Source: Schauerella fraxinea
GTDB lineage: Bacteria > Pseudomonadota > Gammaproteobacteria > Burkholderiales > Burkholderiaceae_B
Direction of reading: 5' to 3'
DNA length: 64,000 nt
NCBI GenBank assembly: GCA_030849965.1
Contig: JAVDKL010000003.1
Coordinates: 124,001 to 188,000 of the forward strand
Shown here: positions 9,556-17,241 of the stretch, one piece after another
Position numbering within the stretch: position 1 is the first letter of the stretch
Layout of the letters: each line of letters starts with the position of its first letter
Notes under the pieces: model-generated
Told to the model about the DNA's origin: nothing
What the model saw: the letters and a program-made list of their open reading frames with translations, nothing else
Databases searched by the model: none
Position numbers and translations under genes: made by a program

Positions 9556-9888
9556 GACTTCTCCAGGAATACAGGGATCTGATTTTTGGCGGATGTTCGA
9601 AGAGGGAGTCGACGTCCGCGTGATATCGACTAGGCAAATTCCAGGCCTGAAAATGGAAAATTCGGCAATCTATGTCCGCCGCTGCCACTTTTTTGGTTGC
9701 CAAAGTTGACCGGCAGTTGACTGCCGACTGAACGGCACACACTTGCAGTTGATCGCCGGTGCGCAGCGCGTACCCGAAGACAGTGCGCAACCGTCGCGCG
9801 CGAACGTGAACCGGTAAGCGCACGCACGCGTTGTCGTTCCGCCTTGCCCGCCTAGTCGCCAATTCGATCGCCAATTTGATCGCCCGGT
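9556..9888. other. Intergenic region between esterase and ribB leader
   Basis: No gene is supported here. The leftward esterase promoter must lie in its left part. It holds a 16-bp palindrome with 7-bp arms at 9711-9726 (CGGCAGT-TG-ACTGCCG), a possible operator, and two perfectly phased 12-bp near-repeats at 9856-9879 (TCGCCAATTCGA/TCGCCAATTTGA) with a third degenerate copy at 9880-9892 running into the predicted ribB promoter. Confidence 0.5.
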
Positions 9889-9916
9889 TTGACGCCCCGC
9901 CGTCTTTCGATCTAAC
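9889..9916 (+). promoter_or_regulatory. Probable sigma70 promoter of the ribB leader
   Basis: A TTGACG -35-like hexamer at 9889-9894 and a TCTAAC -10-like hexamer at 9911-9916 are separated by 16 bp. They lie about 35-60 bases before the FMN riboswitch, where its promoter must be. This is a prediction from the motif match only. Confidence 0.45.
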
Positions 9917-9950
9917 CTCGATATGGGCCGAATCCTTCGGCTCGTTATGC

Positions 9951-10091
9951 GTCTTCAGGGCGGGGTGAGATTCCCCACCGGCGGTAAGCCCCCAGGGGCA
10001 AAGCCCGCGAGCGCCCGCACTTGCACGAGTGCGGGGTCAGCAGATCTGGTGAGATACCAGAGCCGACGGTATAGTCCGGATGAGAGAAGAT
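9951..10091 (+). ncRNA. FMN riboswitch (RFN element)
   Basis: The conserved RFN core is directly readable: CTTCAGGGCGGGGTGAGATT (9953-9972), CCCCACCGGCGGTAAGCC, a variable stem-loop around 10007-10034 (GCGCCCGCAC...GTGCGGGGTC), then GTCAGCAGATCTGGTGAGA, ACCAGAGCCGACGGTATAGT and CCGGATGAGAGAAGA. RFN aptamers bind flavin mononucleotide and turn off riboflavin synthesis or transport genes. The downstream gene is ribB, as expected. The element is followed by a terminator-like hairpin at 10113-10139, so at least part of the control is probably premature termination. Confidence 0.96.
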
Positions 10092-10112
10092 GAGCCTTGC
10101 GCCACAGGTGCG

Positions 10113-10139
10113 GATGCCGTTATTTGCCCGGCATCTTTT
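10113..10139 (+). terminator. Terminator-like hairpin of the riboswitch expression platform
   Basis: GATGCCG (10113-10119) pairs perfectly with CGGCATC (10129-10135) and is followed by TTTTCC. The stem is short (7 bp) with a 9-nt loop, as is common for attenuators. It lies 22 bases after the aptamer and about 70 bases before the ribB start, so FMN-dependent attenuation is the simplest reading. Confidence 0.65.
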
Positions 10140-10167
10140 CCTATGGGCGCGGCCAGTCACGCAGCCC

Positions 10168-10207
10168 TGAAACGTTTTTCGCCACTGACTTTTGCGAGAG
10201 CGTTTCA
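10168..10207 (+). promoter_or_regulatory. Inverted repeat bracketing the ribB ribosome-binding site
   Basis: TGAAACG (10168-10174) is the exact complement of CGTTTCA (10201-10207), which ends immediately before the ribB ATG. The likely Shine-Dalgarno GAGAG (10196-10200) lies in the loop next to the stem. Formation of this helix would hinder initiation, giving a possible second, translational control layer. This is an inference from base pairing. Confidence 0.4.
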
Positions 10208-10921
10208 ATGTCCAGTTTTACCGCTACCCCTCCGCTACACGCCACCATCGCTGCTCAGCCGTTTGAGATGCGGTTGGCGCGTGCCCTGCAACACTTGCGC
10301 ATCGGCCGCCCCGTGATCTTGATGGACGACTTCGATCGTGAAGACGAAGCCGACCTCATTGTGGCCGCCGAAAAAATCACCGTTCCCGTGATGGCCCAGT
10401 TGATCCGCGATTGCAGCGGCATCGTGTGCCTGTGCCTGGGCGATGAAGATCTTGAGCGGCTGCAATTGCGGCCGATGGTGCCCAATAACGAAAGCCGCCA
10501 CGGCACGGCATTCACCGTCTCGATCGAGGCGCGCGCCGGTGTGACCACGGGCGTGTCGGCCCTGGATCGCACCACCACGATCCGCACGGCGCTCGATCGC
10601 GCGGCGCCGTTGGGCAGCATCGTCAGCCCGGGGCATGTGTTTCCGTTGCGGGCGCAGCCTGATGGTGTGCTGGCGCGCCGCGGGCACACGGAAGGATCAG
10701 TCGATCTGGCTGTTCTGGCGGGCTTGCGGCCGGCCGCCGTGTTGTGCGAGATGATGAATCCTGACGGCACGATGATGCGCGGCGACGCGATCGCACGCTA
10801 TGCGGCCGTGCATGGGCTGGTGGCGTTGACGGTGGCTGAACTGGCCGATTATCGGCGTGGCCTGGCTGAGCGCCAGCCTGCCGATCAGGCGGCTGCGCGC
10901 GACGCAACGCAGGCCGCCTAG
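10208..10921 (+). CDS. ribB: 3,4-dihydroxy-2-butanone 4-phosphate synthase
   Basis: RibB converts ribulose 5-phosphate to 3,4-dihydroxy-2-butanone 4-phosphate and formate, one of the two branches feeding riboflavin synthesis. The 237-residue protein shows the family motifs in order: [17 protein letters not shown] (acidic Mg2+ loop), [36 protein letters not shown] and [17 protein letters not shown], with [12 protein letters not shown] near the end. There is no C-terminal GTP cyclohydrolase II domain, so it is a stand-alone RibB. The ATG at 10208 fits the family N-terminus; the frame is open to 10097, but that stretch overlaps the riboswitch leader. Control is by the FMN riboswitch upstream. 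Confidence 0.96.
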   Translation: MSSFTATPPLHATIAAQPFEMRLARALQHLRIGRPVILMDDFDREDEADLIVAAEKITVPVMAQLIRDCSGIVCLCLGDEDLERLQLRPMVPNNESRHGTAFTVSIEARAGVTTGVSALDRTTTIRTALDRAAPLGSIVSPGHVFPLRAQPDGVLARRGHTEGSVDLAVLAGLRPAAVLCEMMNPDGTMMRGDAIARYAAVHGLVALTVAELADYRRGLAERQPADQAAARDATQAA

Positions 10922-10996
10922 TGCGAAGGCAGCAGGCCGTGGCCCCGGTGCGAGTCGGGGCTGCGCGTCCGGACCAACCTCAAGCGTGATTGGGGA

Positions 10997-11848
10997 TTAC
11001 ATCGCGTTGGCGGCGAACGTATCGCAATTGCGCATCTGGCCGGATTCCCAGCCGCGCTTGAACCACGCCACGCGTTGCGCGGACGATCCATGCGTGAAGG
11101 CATCCGGCACCACGCGGCCCTGGCTGCGGCGTTGCAGGGTATCGTCGCCTACAGCGCTGGCGGCGTTCATGCCTTCGGCAATGTCACCGTCATCCAGGAT
11201 CTTGCGCGCCGCCTGGGCCTTGTTGGCCCAGATGCCGGCATAGCAATCCGCCTGAAGTTCCATGCGAACCGACAATTGGTTGGCTTGTTGCTGCGACACC
11301 TGACGGCGCTGTTGATCGACCTTGGCCGAGGTGCCGAGCAGTGTTTGCACGTGGTGGCCCACTTCATGGGCGATCACATACGCTTGGGCAAAGTCGCCCG
11401 GCGCGTTGAGTTTTTTCTGCAGCTCGCTGAAGAAGCTCAGATCGATGTACACCTTTTGATCGGCGGGGCAATAGAACGGACCCATTGCAGACTGGCCGGT
11501 GCCGCACGCCGTGGGCGTGGCGCCGGTGAATAGCACCAGCCCGGGATCGCGGTAGCTGCCATTGGTTTGTTCTTTGAAGACGGCACGCCACGTGTCTTCG
11601 GTCTCGCCCAGCACCCGGGCGACGAATTGCGCCTGGGGATCGTTGGCCGGGATGGGCCGCGATTCCTGCTGCTGCGTTTGCGGCCCTTCGGCCATGTTGA
11701 GCACCACGGAAGGGTCCACGCCAAAGTACATGGCGACCAGCGCCAGCACGATGCCGCCAATGCCGATGCTGCCGCCGCGCCCGATGCGCGGACCGCTGCC
11801 GCGGCGGTCTTCGACATTGCTGCTTTCTCTTGAGTCGTCCAAACGCAT
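10997..11848 (-). CDS. YpfJ-type neutral zinc metallopeptidase
   Basis: A 283-residue protein of the putative neutral zinc metallopeptidase family (YpfJ/KPN_02809). The N-terminus is Gly/Arg-rich, then one transmembrane helix (about residues 28-43), then a periplasmic catalytic domain. The zinc motif HEVGHH (161-166) and downstream ELQADCYAGIW, whose Glu is the likely third ligand, are intact, as is CGTGQSAMGPFYCPADQKVY. The physiological substrate is unknown. The ATG at 11848 gives the family-typical start (MRLDDSRES); upstream in-frame sequence has no family match. It lies 73 bases downstream of the M81 gene on the same strand. Confidence 0.9.
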   Translation of the reverse strand: MRLDDSRESSNVEDRRGSGPRIGRGGSIGIGGIVLALVAMYFGVDPSVVLNMAEGPQTQQQESRPIPANDPQAQFVARVLGETEDTWRAVFKEQTNGSYRDPGLVLFTGATPTACGTGQSAMGPFYCPADQKVYIDLSFFSELQKKLNAPGDFAQAYVIAHEVGHHVQTLLGTSAKVDQQRRQVSQQQANQLSVRMELQADCYAGIWANKAQAARKILDDGDIAEGMNAASAVGDDTLQRRSQGRVVPDAFTHGSSAQRVAWFKRGWESGQMRNCDTFAANAM

Positions 11849-11921
11849 GGCATCGTGTCCTGTAGGTCGCCGTCCGCACGTGTCTCGGAACGGACAGCGC
11901 CAGCTTAGGACGGGGCGGGAA

Positions 11922-13430
11922 TCACCGCAAGTCGCCCGATGGCGCAAACGGCGCGCCCAAGGGACGGATGCGGATACCAGCCGCCAATCGTTGCCACGGG
12001 AGGTCGGCCGAATCTGCCTTCATGGGGCCGGGCGCCTTGGCGACCAAAACCTTTTCGGCAATGGGTTGGAAGTCGGCCCGAAAATGCACCGAGCTTTTCA
12101 CGACCAGAATCTGCATGGTGTCGGGATCGACGCCGCCGATGCGAAACAGATTGCGATCCAGCATCTGCGACTTGCCCGAGCTCACCACCACGCGTACGCC
12201 GCCAATGCTCAAGCCCGCCACGGGACCCACGTTGACCTGCACGCCGTGCATCATCGGGCCGTCGAAACGGGTTTTGCCGTCGCCCAGCGTTTCAACCTTG
12301 AACGTGCCGGTAAAGGGCGAGTCGCCGGGCACGCCCGATTGACCGCCCAGCGTCAGCGTCAGTGTTTGGCCGACGCCCGCGGCGGTGGCCTGCTCGACCG
12401 CCAGCGGATCGCAAATGAGGCCGATCGCCGCACCCTGGGCATCGGCGTCGACCAGCGCGCGCAGCATGCCGGTGGTATTCGAGTCGCCGCCCGCGCCGGG
12501 ATTATCTTGCGTATCGGCAATCACCACCGGGCGCGATGCGCCGGCAGCGATCTGCTGGGCCTGGCCCACCGCCTCGGCCGGCTCCAGAAATTCCACCGCC
12601 CATTGCGGCTCGGCGGCCGCCACGGCGTCATAGAGTTCGTCGACGGCAGCGTTGACGGCGGCGGCATCCGTGCCATGGCCCCACACCACCGGGCCGCACT
12701 CGTCGAAATCGGCGGCCGGAAAGCCCGGCGTAAACGATAGCGACACGATGCCAGCGCGGTGCTCCAGCTGCTCGAGCTGCGCGTAGATGCCTTGCGCCGG
12801 CTCGAGCAATGTACACATGCCGTTGATGGGAATGAGAAATGGCAGACGGCGCACATGCGTGTGCAGGGGCGCGGCGGCGGCCACGATATCTTCCAGCAGA
12901 ACGAATGCGAGCCGGCCGGTTTCGGCCATGTCCACATGGGGATAGGTGCGGTACGCAACCATTGCAGTGGCGTCATTCAGCATGCCGGCGGTGGTGTTGG
13001 AATGCAGATCCAGACTTACCACCACGGGGATCTCGCGGCCGATCGCGGCGCGCACGCGCTTGAGCAATTCGCCTTCGCCGTCGTCGGCATCCACCGTGAC
13101 CATGGCGCCATGCAGATCCAGATAGATTGCGTCATACGTTTTCTCTTTGACGGCCGCGACGATCTCGCCGGCGATGCGCTCATAGGCATTGCGCGTCACG
13201 TGCGCCGCTGGGCTGGCCGCCGCCCAGATCACGGGCTCGATCGTGTGGCCGGCCGCCACGGCAGCCTTGATGAAGCCGCCGGCCGGGATGTTGGTATCGG
13301 CCAGCGGCATCACGTCGGCGCCGCGTGCCAGGGCCGGCATGCCTTCGCCGTTGACGAAGTTTTTGTAATCGGCCTGCGATGGCGCAAAGGTATTGGTTTC
13401 ATGCTGAAAGCCAGCAACGAGAATATGCAT
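11922..13430 (-). CDS. M81-family metallopeptidase (MlrC-like), copy 1
   Basis: A 502-residue cytoplasmic protein of the M81/MlrC family, named after the enzyme that completes microcystin-LR breakdown; most relatives act on unknown small peptides or amides. Metal-site landmarks are visible: AGFQHETNTFAPS at the N-terminus, YLDLHGAMVT, VVVSLDLHSNTT and AYRTYPHVDMAETG, with IADTQDNPGAGGDSNTTGML in the second half. It lies 19 bases downstream of an MFS transporter gene, so the pair is probably an uptake-and-hydrolysis unit controlled by the divergent LysR at 14892. A paralogue of identical length is at 60797-62305. Confidence 0.92.
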   Translation of the reverse strand: MHILVAGFQHETNTFAPSQADYKNFVNGEGMPALARGADVMPLADTNIPAGGFIKAAVAAGHTIEPVIWAAASPAAHVTRNAYERIAGEIVAAVKEKTYDAIYLDLHGAMVTVDADDGEGELLKRVRAAIGREIPVVVSLDLHSNTTAGMLNDATAMVAYRTYPHVDMAETGRLAFVLLEDIVAAAAPLHTHVRRLPFLIPINGMCTLLEPAQGIYAQLEQLEHRAGIVSLSFTPGFPAADFDECGPVVWGHGTDAAAVNAAVDELYDAVAAAEPQWAVEFLEPAEAVGQAQQIAAGASRPVVIADTQDNPGAGGDSNTTGMLRALVDADAQGAAIGLICDPLAVEQATAAGVGQTLTLTLGGQSGVPGDSPFTGTFKVETLGDGKTRFDGPMMHGVQVNVGPVAGLSIGGVRVVVSSGKSQMLDRNLFRIGGVDPDTMQILVVKSSVHFRADFQPIAEKVLVAKAPGPMKADSADLPWQRLAAGIRIRPLGAPFAPSGDLR

Positions 13431-13449
13431 ATCGACTCCGTGAACTTCG

Positions 13450-14754
13450 TTAGCGGGCGTGTTTGGTGAGGATAATCGGAATAGCGCCGACCACGAGCAG
13501 GCCGGCGATGAAATACAAGCCGGCGTTCAACGATCCCGTGCTCTGCTTGATCCAGCCGATCAACGAGGGGCTGAGAAAGCCGCCGAGCAGGCCGATGCTG
13601 TTGATCAACGCAATCCCGCCGGCGGCCGCTTCGCCTTTCAGATACTGCGACGGCACGGCCCAGAACACGGTGTAGGCGCCCCACATCAGCGCGGTGGCGA
13701 CCGCGATGGCGATCATCGAGAATACGAAATGCTGCGGAAACGCCGTGGCCAGACAAAGGGATGCGCCGCCGGCGATGGCCGGCAACGCCACGTGCCAGCG
13801 GCGTTCGCGCATGCGGTCCGAACTGCGTGCCAGCAACACCATCACCACGATCGCAGCCATGTAGGGCGGCGCGGAGTAGAGACCAATCTGCATCGTGTCC
13901 TTGATGCCGGTGGCTTGCAGCAGCGTGGGCAACCAGAAGCTCACCGCATAGATCCCGCAGATCAAACAGAAATACGTGGCGGCCAACGCATACACGCCAC
14001 GATCCTTGAGCACGTCGCGAAACGCATGCTTGACGTGCGACCCACTGCGCGCGCCGATGTCGCGTTCCAGCAGCGTCTTTTCGCGCGTCGACAGCCACTT
14101 GGCATCCTGCGGTTTGTCGACCATGTAGAAGAAGGCGATCGCGCCCAGCAACACGCAGGGCAGGCCCTCGATCAGGAACATCCACTGCCAGCCATCCAGC
14201 CCGTGGGCTCCACTGAAGCGCGTCATGATCCACGCAGATGCCGGCCCGCCGAACATACCGCCGATGGGGCCGGCACACATCACCACCGCCATCACCCCGG
14301 CCATGCGCTTTTGCGTGTACCAGTAGGTGAGATAGAAGATCATGCCGGGTGCAAAGCCCGCCTCGAAGATCCCGAGCAGAAAGCGCAGCGCATAGAAGCT
14401 GTATTCGCCTTGGACGAACAGCATCGACGCGGAGGTCGCACCCCACAGCACCATGATGCGGCTGATCGTCTTGCGCGCACCGATCTTCACCAGCAATAGG
14501 TTGCTGGGCACCTCGAACATCACGTAGCCCAGAAAGAAGATGCCGGCGCCCAGGCCGTACACGGCGTCGCTGATGCCGACGTCGGCCTGCATCTGCAGTT
14601 TGGCGAAGCCGATATTGACGCGATCGAGGTACGCAAAGGTGTAGCAAAGCAGCAGAAAGGGCAGCAGACGCCAGCCGATCTTGCGATAGAGCGCGCGCGT
14701 CTCGGCGTCGGACGCAGGCTGATCCGCATGCAGCGCGGCGGGGGTGGAGGCCAT
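13450..14754 (-). CDS. MFS transporter, anion:cation symporter (ACS) type
   Basis: A 434-residue, 12-TM major-facilitator permease. The opening RKIGWRLLPFLLLCYTFAYL then DRVNIGFAKLQM is the classic start of ACS-family carriers (tartrate, phthalate, hexuronate), and FFLGYVMFEVPSNLLL in TM2-3 supports this. The central loop (about 200-245) is charged as usual. I chose ATG 14754, which is preceded by AAGGGAC; the frame continues upstream to 14841 without recognisable sequence. It is the first gene of the leftward unit with the M81 peptidase and probably imports an organic anion or acylated peptide for it (inference). Confidence 0.92.
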   Translation of the reverse strand: MASTPAALHADQPASDAETRALYRKIGWRLLPFLLLCYTFAYLDRVNIGFAKLQMQADVGISDAVYGLGAGIFFLGYVMFEVPSNLLLVKIGARKTISRIMVLWGATSASMLFVQGEYSFYALRFLLGIFEAGFAPGMIFYLTYWYTQKRMAGVMAVVMCAGPIGGMFGGPASAWIMTRFSGAHGLDGWQWMFLIEGLPCVLLGAIAFFYMVDKPQDAKWLSTREKTLLERDIGARSGSHVKHAFRDVLKDRGVYALAATYFCLICGIYAVSFWLPTLLQATGIKDTMQIGLYSAPPYMAAIVVMVLLARSSDRMRERRWHVALPAIAGGASLCLATAFPQHFVFSMIAIAVATALMWGAYTVFWAVPSQYLKGEAAAGGIALINSIGLLGGFLSPSLIGWIKQSTGSLNAGLYFIAGLLVVGAIPIILTKHAR

Positions 14755-14850
14755 CGATTGTCCCTTTTTACTGATGTGATTTTGACGAGGCGAATGGCGC
14801 ATGGTGAGCAAGATCGCTGTTATAGACAATGACCACGGCAATCACTTATC

Positions 14851-14867
14851 GTTGCCTTCAGGGCAAC
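14851..14867. promoter_or_regulatory. Dyad in the LysR/MFS divergent promoter region
   Basis: GTTGCC (14851-14856) and GGCAAC (14862-14867) form an inverted repeat with a 5-bp centre, 24 bases before the LysR start and 97 before the MFS start. LysR proteins bind such interrupted dyads near their own divergent promoter, so this is a candidate site for the regulator at 14892. Confidence 0.45.
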
Positions 14868-14891
14868 ACTTACGTTTAAGGCGCGGTACGC

Positions 14892-15806
14892 ATGCAGGAC
14901 ATCAGTCAAACCCGGTTGCGGTATTTCCATGAGGTGATCGCCTGCGGCTCGATTCGCGGCGCGGCCGACGTGCTCAACACGGCGCCTTCGGTGATCAGCC
15001 GGCAGATTCAACTGCTGGAAAAGGAAGTGGGTTTGCCGCTCTTCGAGCGCCGCGCGCGCGGGCTGGTGCCCACCGAAGCCGCCGAGATGCTGGAAGACTT
15101 TTTGCGCGGCTACCGGGCGCAACATGAGCACCTGGCCGACCGGTTGCAGGAACTGCGCGGCATGCAACGCGGCCACGTGAACATGGCCATCAGCGAGGGC
15201 GTCATCGATACGTTGATGCAGCACGTGGTGGGGCCGTTTTGCCTGGAGCATCCCAGTATCAAGATCGGCATCAATGTGGAATCTGTGAACGAGGTGGTCG
15301 AGGCCGTGCGCACCGATCGTGCGCATATCGGCATCGCATTCAATCCGCCTACGCATCCCGAGATCCGGTGCCGTGTGCGGCGCGGATTGCCCGTGGATGT
15401 ACTGGTGGGGCGTGGCCATCCGCTCACCCGCAACAAGGGTGCGGTGACGCTCGATCAGGCGCTGAAATATCCCCTGGCGCTGATGACGGCGCCGTATGGC
15501 CTGCGCCGGATCGCGGATGTGATCGAGTTCGCCGAAAAGATTCACCTTTCACCCGCATTGACGACGAACTCACTGGCGGTGGTGAGGCAATACGTGATGA
15601 GTGGCGCGGGCGTGGCGTTGATGACGAATATCGGCGTGACGCGCGAAATCGCCGATGGCGATCTGGCGTTGATTCCGTTGGATCACAAGGCGGCGCGCGA
15701 GCCCGAGTGCCGGCTGATGGTGCGGCTGGGCCGGCCGCTGTCGCGCGCGGCCGATGAACTGCTGCGGCGGATCGAGACGCAGATGCCGGTATTCAACGGG
15801 GCGTGA
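14892..15806 (+). CDS. LysR-family transcriptional regulator
   Basis: A 304-residue LysR protein: HTH in residues 1-65 ([20 protein letters not shown], then [18 protein letters not shown]) and a co-inducer domain to the end ([32 protein letters not shown]). It is divergent from the MFS/M81 operon and is its likely regulator; a dyad at 14851-14867 sits between them. Its last 14 bases overlap the convergent 3' end of the next LysR gene. Confidence 0.92.
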   Translation: MQDISQTRLRYFHEVIACGSIRGAADVLNTAPSVISRQIQLLEKEVGLPLFERRARGLVPTEAAEMLEDFLRGYRAQHEHLADRLQELRGMQRGHVNMAISEGVIDTLMQHVVGPFCLEHPSIKIGINVESVNEVVEAVRTDRAHIGIAFNPPTHPEIRCRVRRGLPVDVLVGRGHPLTRNKGAVTLDQALKYPLALMTAPYGLRRIADVIEFAEKIHLSPALTTNSLAVVRQYVMSGAGVALMTNIGVTREIADGDLALIPLDHKAAREPECRLMVRLGRPLSRAADELLRRIETQMPVFNGA

Positions 15807-16722
15807 CGGCCGGCGTGTTGTCTTCCAGACGTTGTTGCGATAAGGCCAGCTCGTCTCGTATCCACGTGCGAAACGCGATCAGCGGCGGCCACGATTGCAG
15901 GTTGGGCGGATAGACGAAGTGGTACGTGTGACCCACGTCATATTCCACCGACACGGGCGATAGCCGCAACAGGCGACCCGCGTGCAAGGCATCGGCGGCC
16001 AGCACTTCGCGCGTCAAGGCAAGACCCAATCCTTGTTCTGCCGCTTGCAGCATCATGCCGTTGTCGTTGAACACCGCAACCGGCGTGACGTTGGCGCGTA
16101 CGCCGGCCGCGGCAAACCAGGCGCGCCACACCTCAGCGTCGCCCAGCAAGGGTTCACCCAGCAGCGCTTCGGCGGGCTCGCCCAACAGGCGCCGCGCATC
16201 GATTGCGCAGCCGACGACGATCAGCGGCATCGACCCTTCGAACAGCCGCTCCGACATCAGATTGGCCCAGGGTCCGGCGCCTTGGCGCAATGCAACGTGA
16301 AACCCCTCGCGCTGCAGGTCGACGGGCTGTTGCGAGGCGTCGATCTCCAACGCGAGTTTGGGGTGCCGATCGCGCCACCGGTGCATGCGCGGCAGCAGCC
16401 AGCGTTGCGCGAACGACGGCAATACCGACACGCGCAGGCGCTGCTCCAGACCGCAGGCGGCTTGCGCGGCGGCATGTACGCCATCGTCCAGTTGGGTCAA
16501 GGCGCTTTGCACGCTGTGCAACAACACCCGGCCTGCCGCGTTGAGCTTGATCCGCCGCCCGCCGCGATCGAAGACGGCAAAACCCAATTGCGTTTCCAGC
16601 ACGCGAATCTGCTGGCTGACCGCGCTGTGGGTGAGGTGTAGACGATCGGCCGCCGCGCGCAGATTTTCGAGTTCGGCGACGGCGCGGAAGGCGGGCAGGG
16701 TGGCGAGGGGCAAACGGGACAT
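15793..16722 (-). CDS. LysR-family regulator, GcvA-like
   Basis: A 309-residue LysR protein of the GcvA-like subgroup: the N-terminus [20 protein letters not shown] and [18 protein letters not shown] form the HTH, and the effector domain has [17 protein letters not shown], typical of this subgroup. It is divergent from the small DUF1127-like gene at 16841 with about 118 bases between; that divergent pairing suggests it may control the small gene (inference). Its 3' end overlaps the previous LysR gene by 14 bases in antisense. Confidence 0.9.
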   Translation of the reverse strand: MSRLPLATLPAFRAVAELENLRAAADRLHLTHSAVSQQIRVLETQLGFAVFDRGGRRIKLNAAGRVLLHSVQSALTQLDDGVHAAAQAACGLEQRLRVSVLPSFAQRWLLPRMHRWRDRHPKLALEIDASQQPVDLQREGFHVALRQGAGPWANLMSERLFEGSMPLIVVGCAIDARRLLGEPAEALLGEPLLGDAEVWRAWFAAAGVRANVTPVAVFNDNGMMLQAAEQGLGLALTREVLAADALHAGRLLRLSPVSVEYDVGHTYHFVYPPNLQSWPPLIAFRTWIRDELALSQQRLEDNTPAVTPR

Positions 16723-16840
16723 GGTGGCAAGCAGGGATGGGTTTGGTAAGCATAGCCGACCAGATCGGGTAGAACAATGCGGTTTTCTCTAGGCTAATGG
16801 GCGCTTACGCTTACCGGATGGCTCATTGAGGAGAACAATC

Positions 16841-17239
16841 ATGGCCCTGATCCCAGCAAATGTCGCCGCGTGCAGCGGCCCGATCGCCAAGGCGAATCAT
16901 CCCGCCGCAGCGCCTGACGCGGCACGGGAGCGCCAGGCTACGGCACTATCCAGCGCACTATCCAGCGCGCCGCCGGCGCCCGCTCGTTCGGCCGCTCGCT
17001 CCGCCGATGCCACCCCTCCCACGGCGCGCAAGCCAAATGCGATCGTCCGGCTATGGCGGCAAATCGTCGCGGTATTCTCGCCGCGTCCTTATGGCGACTG
17101 GTCGGAGGCCATGACCGAACTGAAGCATCTGGATAGCGACACGCTGCGTGACGTGGGCGCACCGCCCTGGCTCACGAACCAGATCGCCATCCAACGTGAA
17201 CAGGACGCGCGGGCGCTGCGCATGCTGCATCATCGCTGA
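16841..17239 (+). CDS. DUF1127-like small protein with long Ala/Ser/Pro-rich N-terminus
   Basis: A 132-residue protein whose last 65 residues resemble the DUF1127 (YjiS-like) domain: AIVRLWRQIVAVFSP, then MTELKHLDSDTLRDVGAPPW, matching the usual pattern of a basic helix followed by LxxLdd-x-LrDIG. The first 65 residues are low-complexity Ala/Ser/Pro/Arg and look disordered, making it longer than the roughly 45-70 residues usual for the family. The ATG at 16841 follows GAGGAGAA at ideal spacing; an in-frame TTG at 16826 is less likely. Some DUF1127 proteins bind RNA or help phosphate and stress adaptation; the function here is unknown. Confidence 0.75.
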   Translation: MALIPANVAACSGPIAKANHPAAAPDAARERQATALSSALSSAPPAPARSAARSADATPPTARKPNAIVRLWRQIVAVFSPRPYGDWSEAMTELKHLDSDTLRDVGAPPWLTNQIAIQREQDARALRMLHHR

Positions 17240-17241
17240 GT

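Noticed and set aside
10942-10961. GC hairpin GCCCCG...CGGGGC after ribB as a terminator
   Set aside because: The stem has only six base pairs and no T-tract on either strand, so it is not supported as an intrinsic terminator.
13310-14647. A 445-codon minus-strand frame overlapping the MFS transporter
   Set aside because: It is a shifted frame of the MFS gene and crosses into the M81 gene; the translation is Arg/Gly-rich without hydrophobic segments or motifs.
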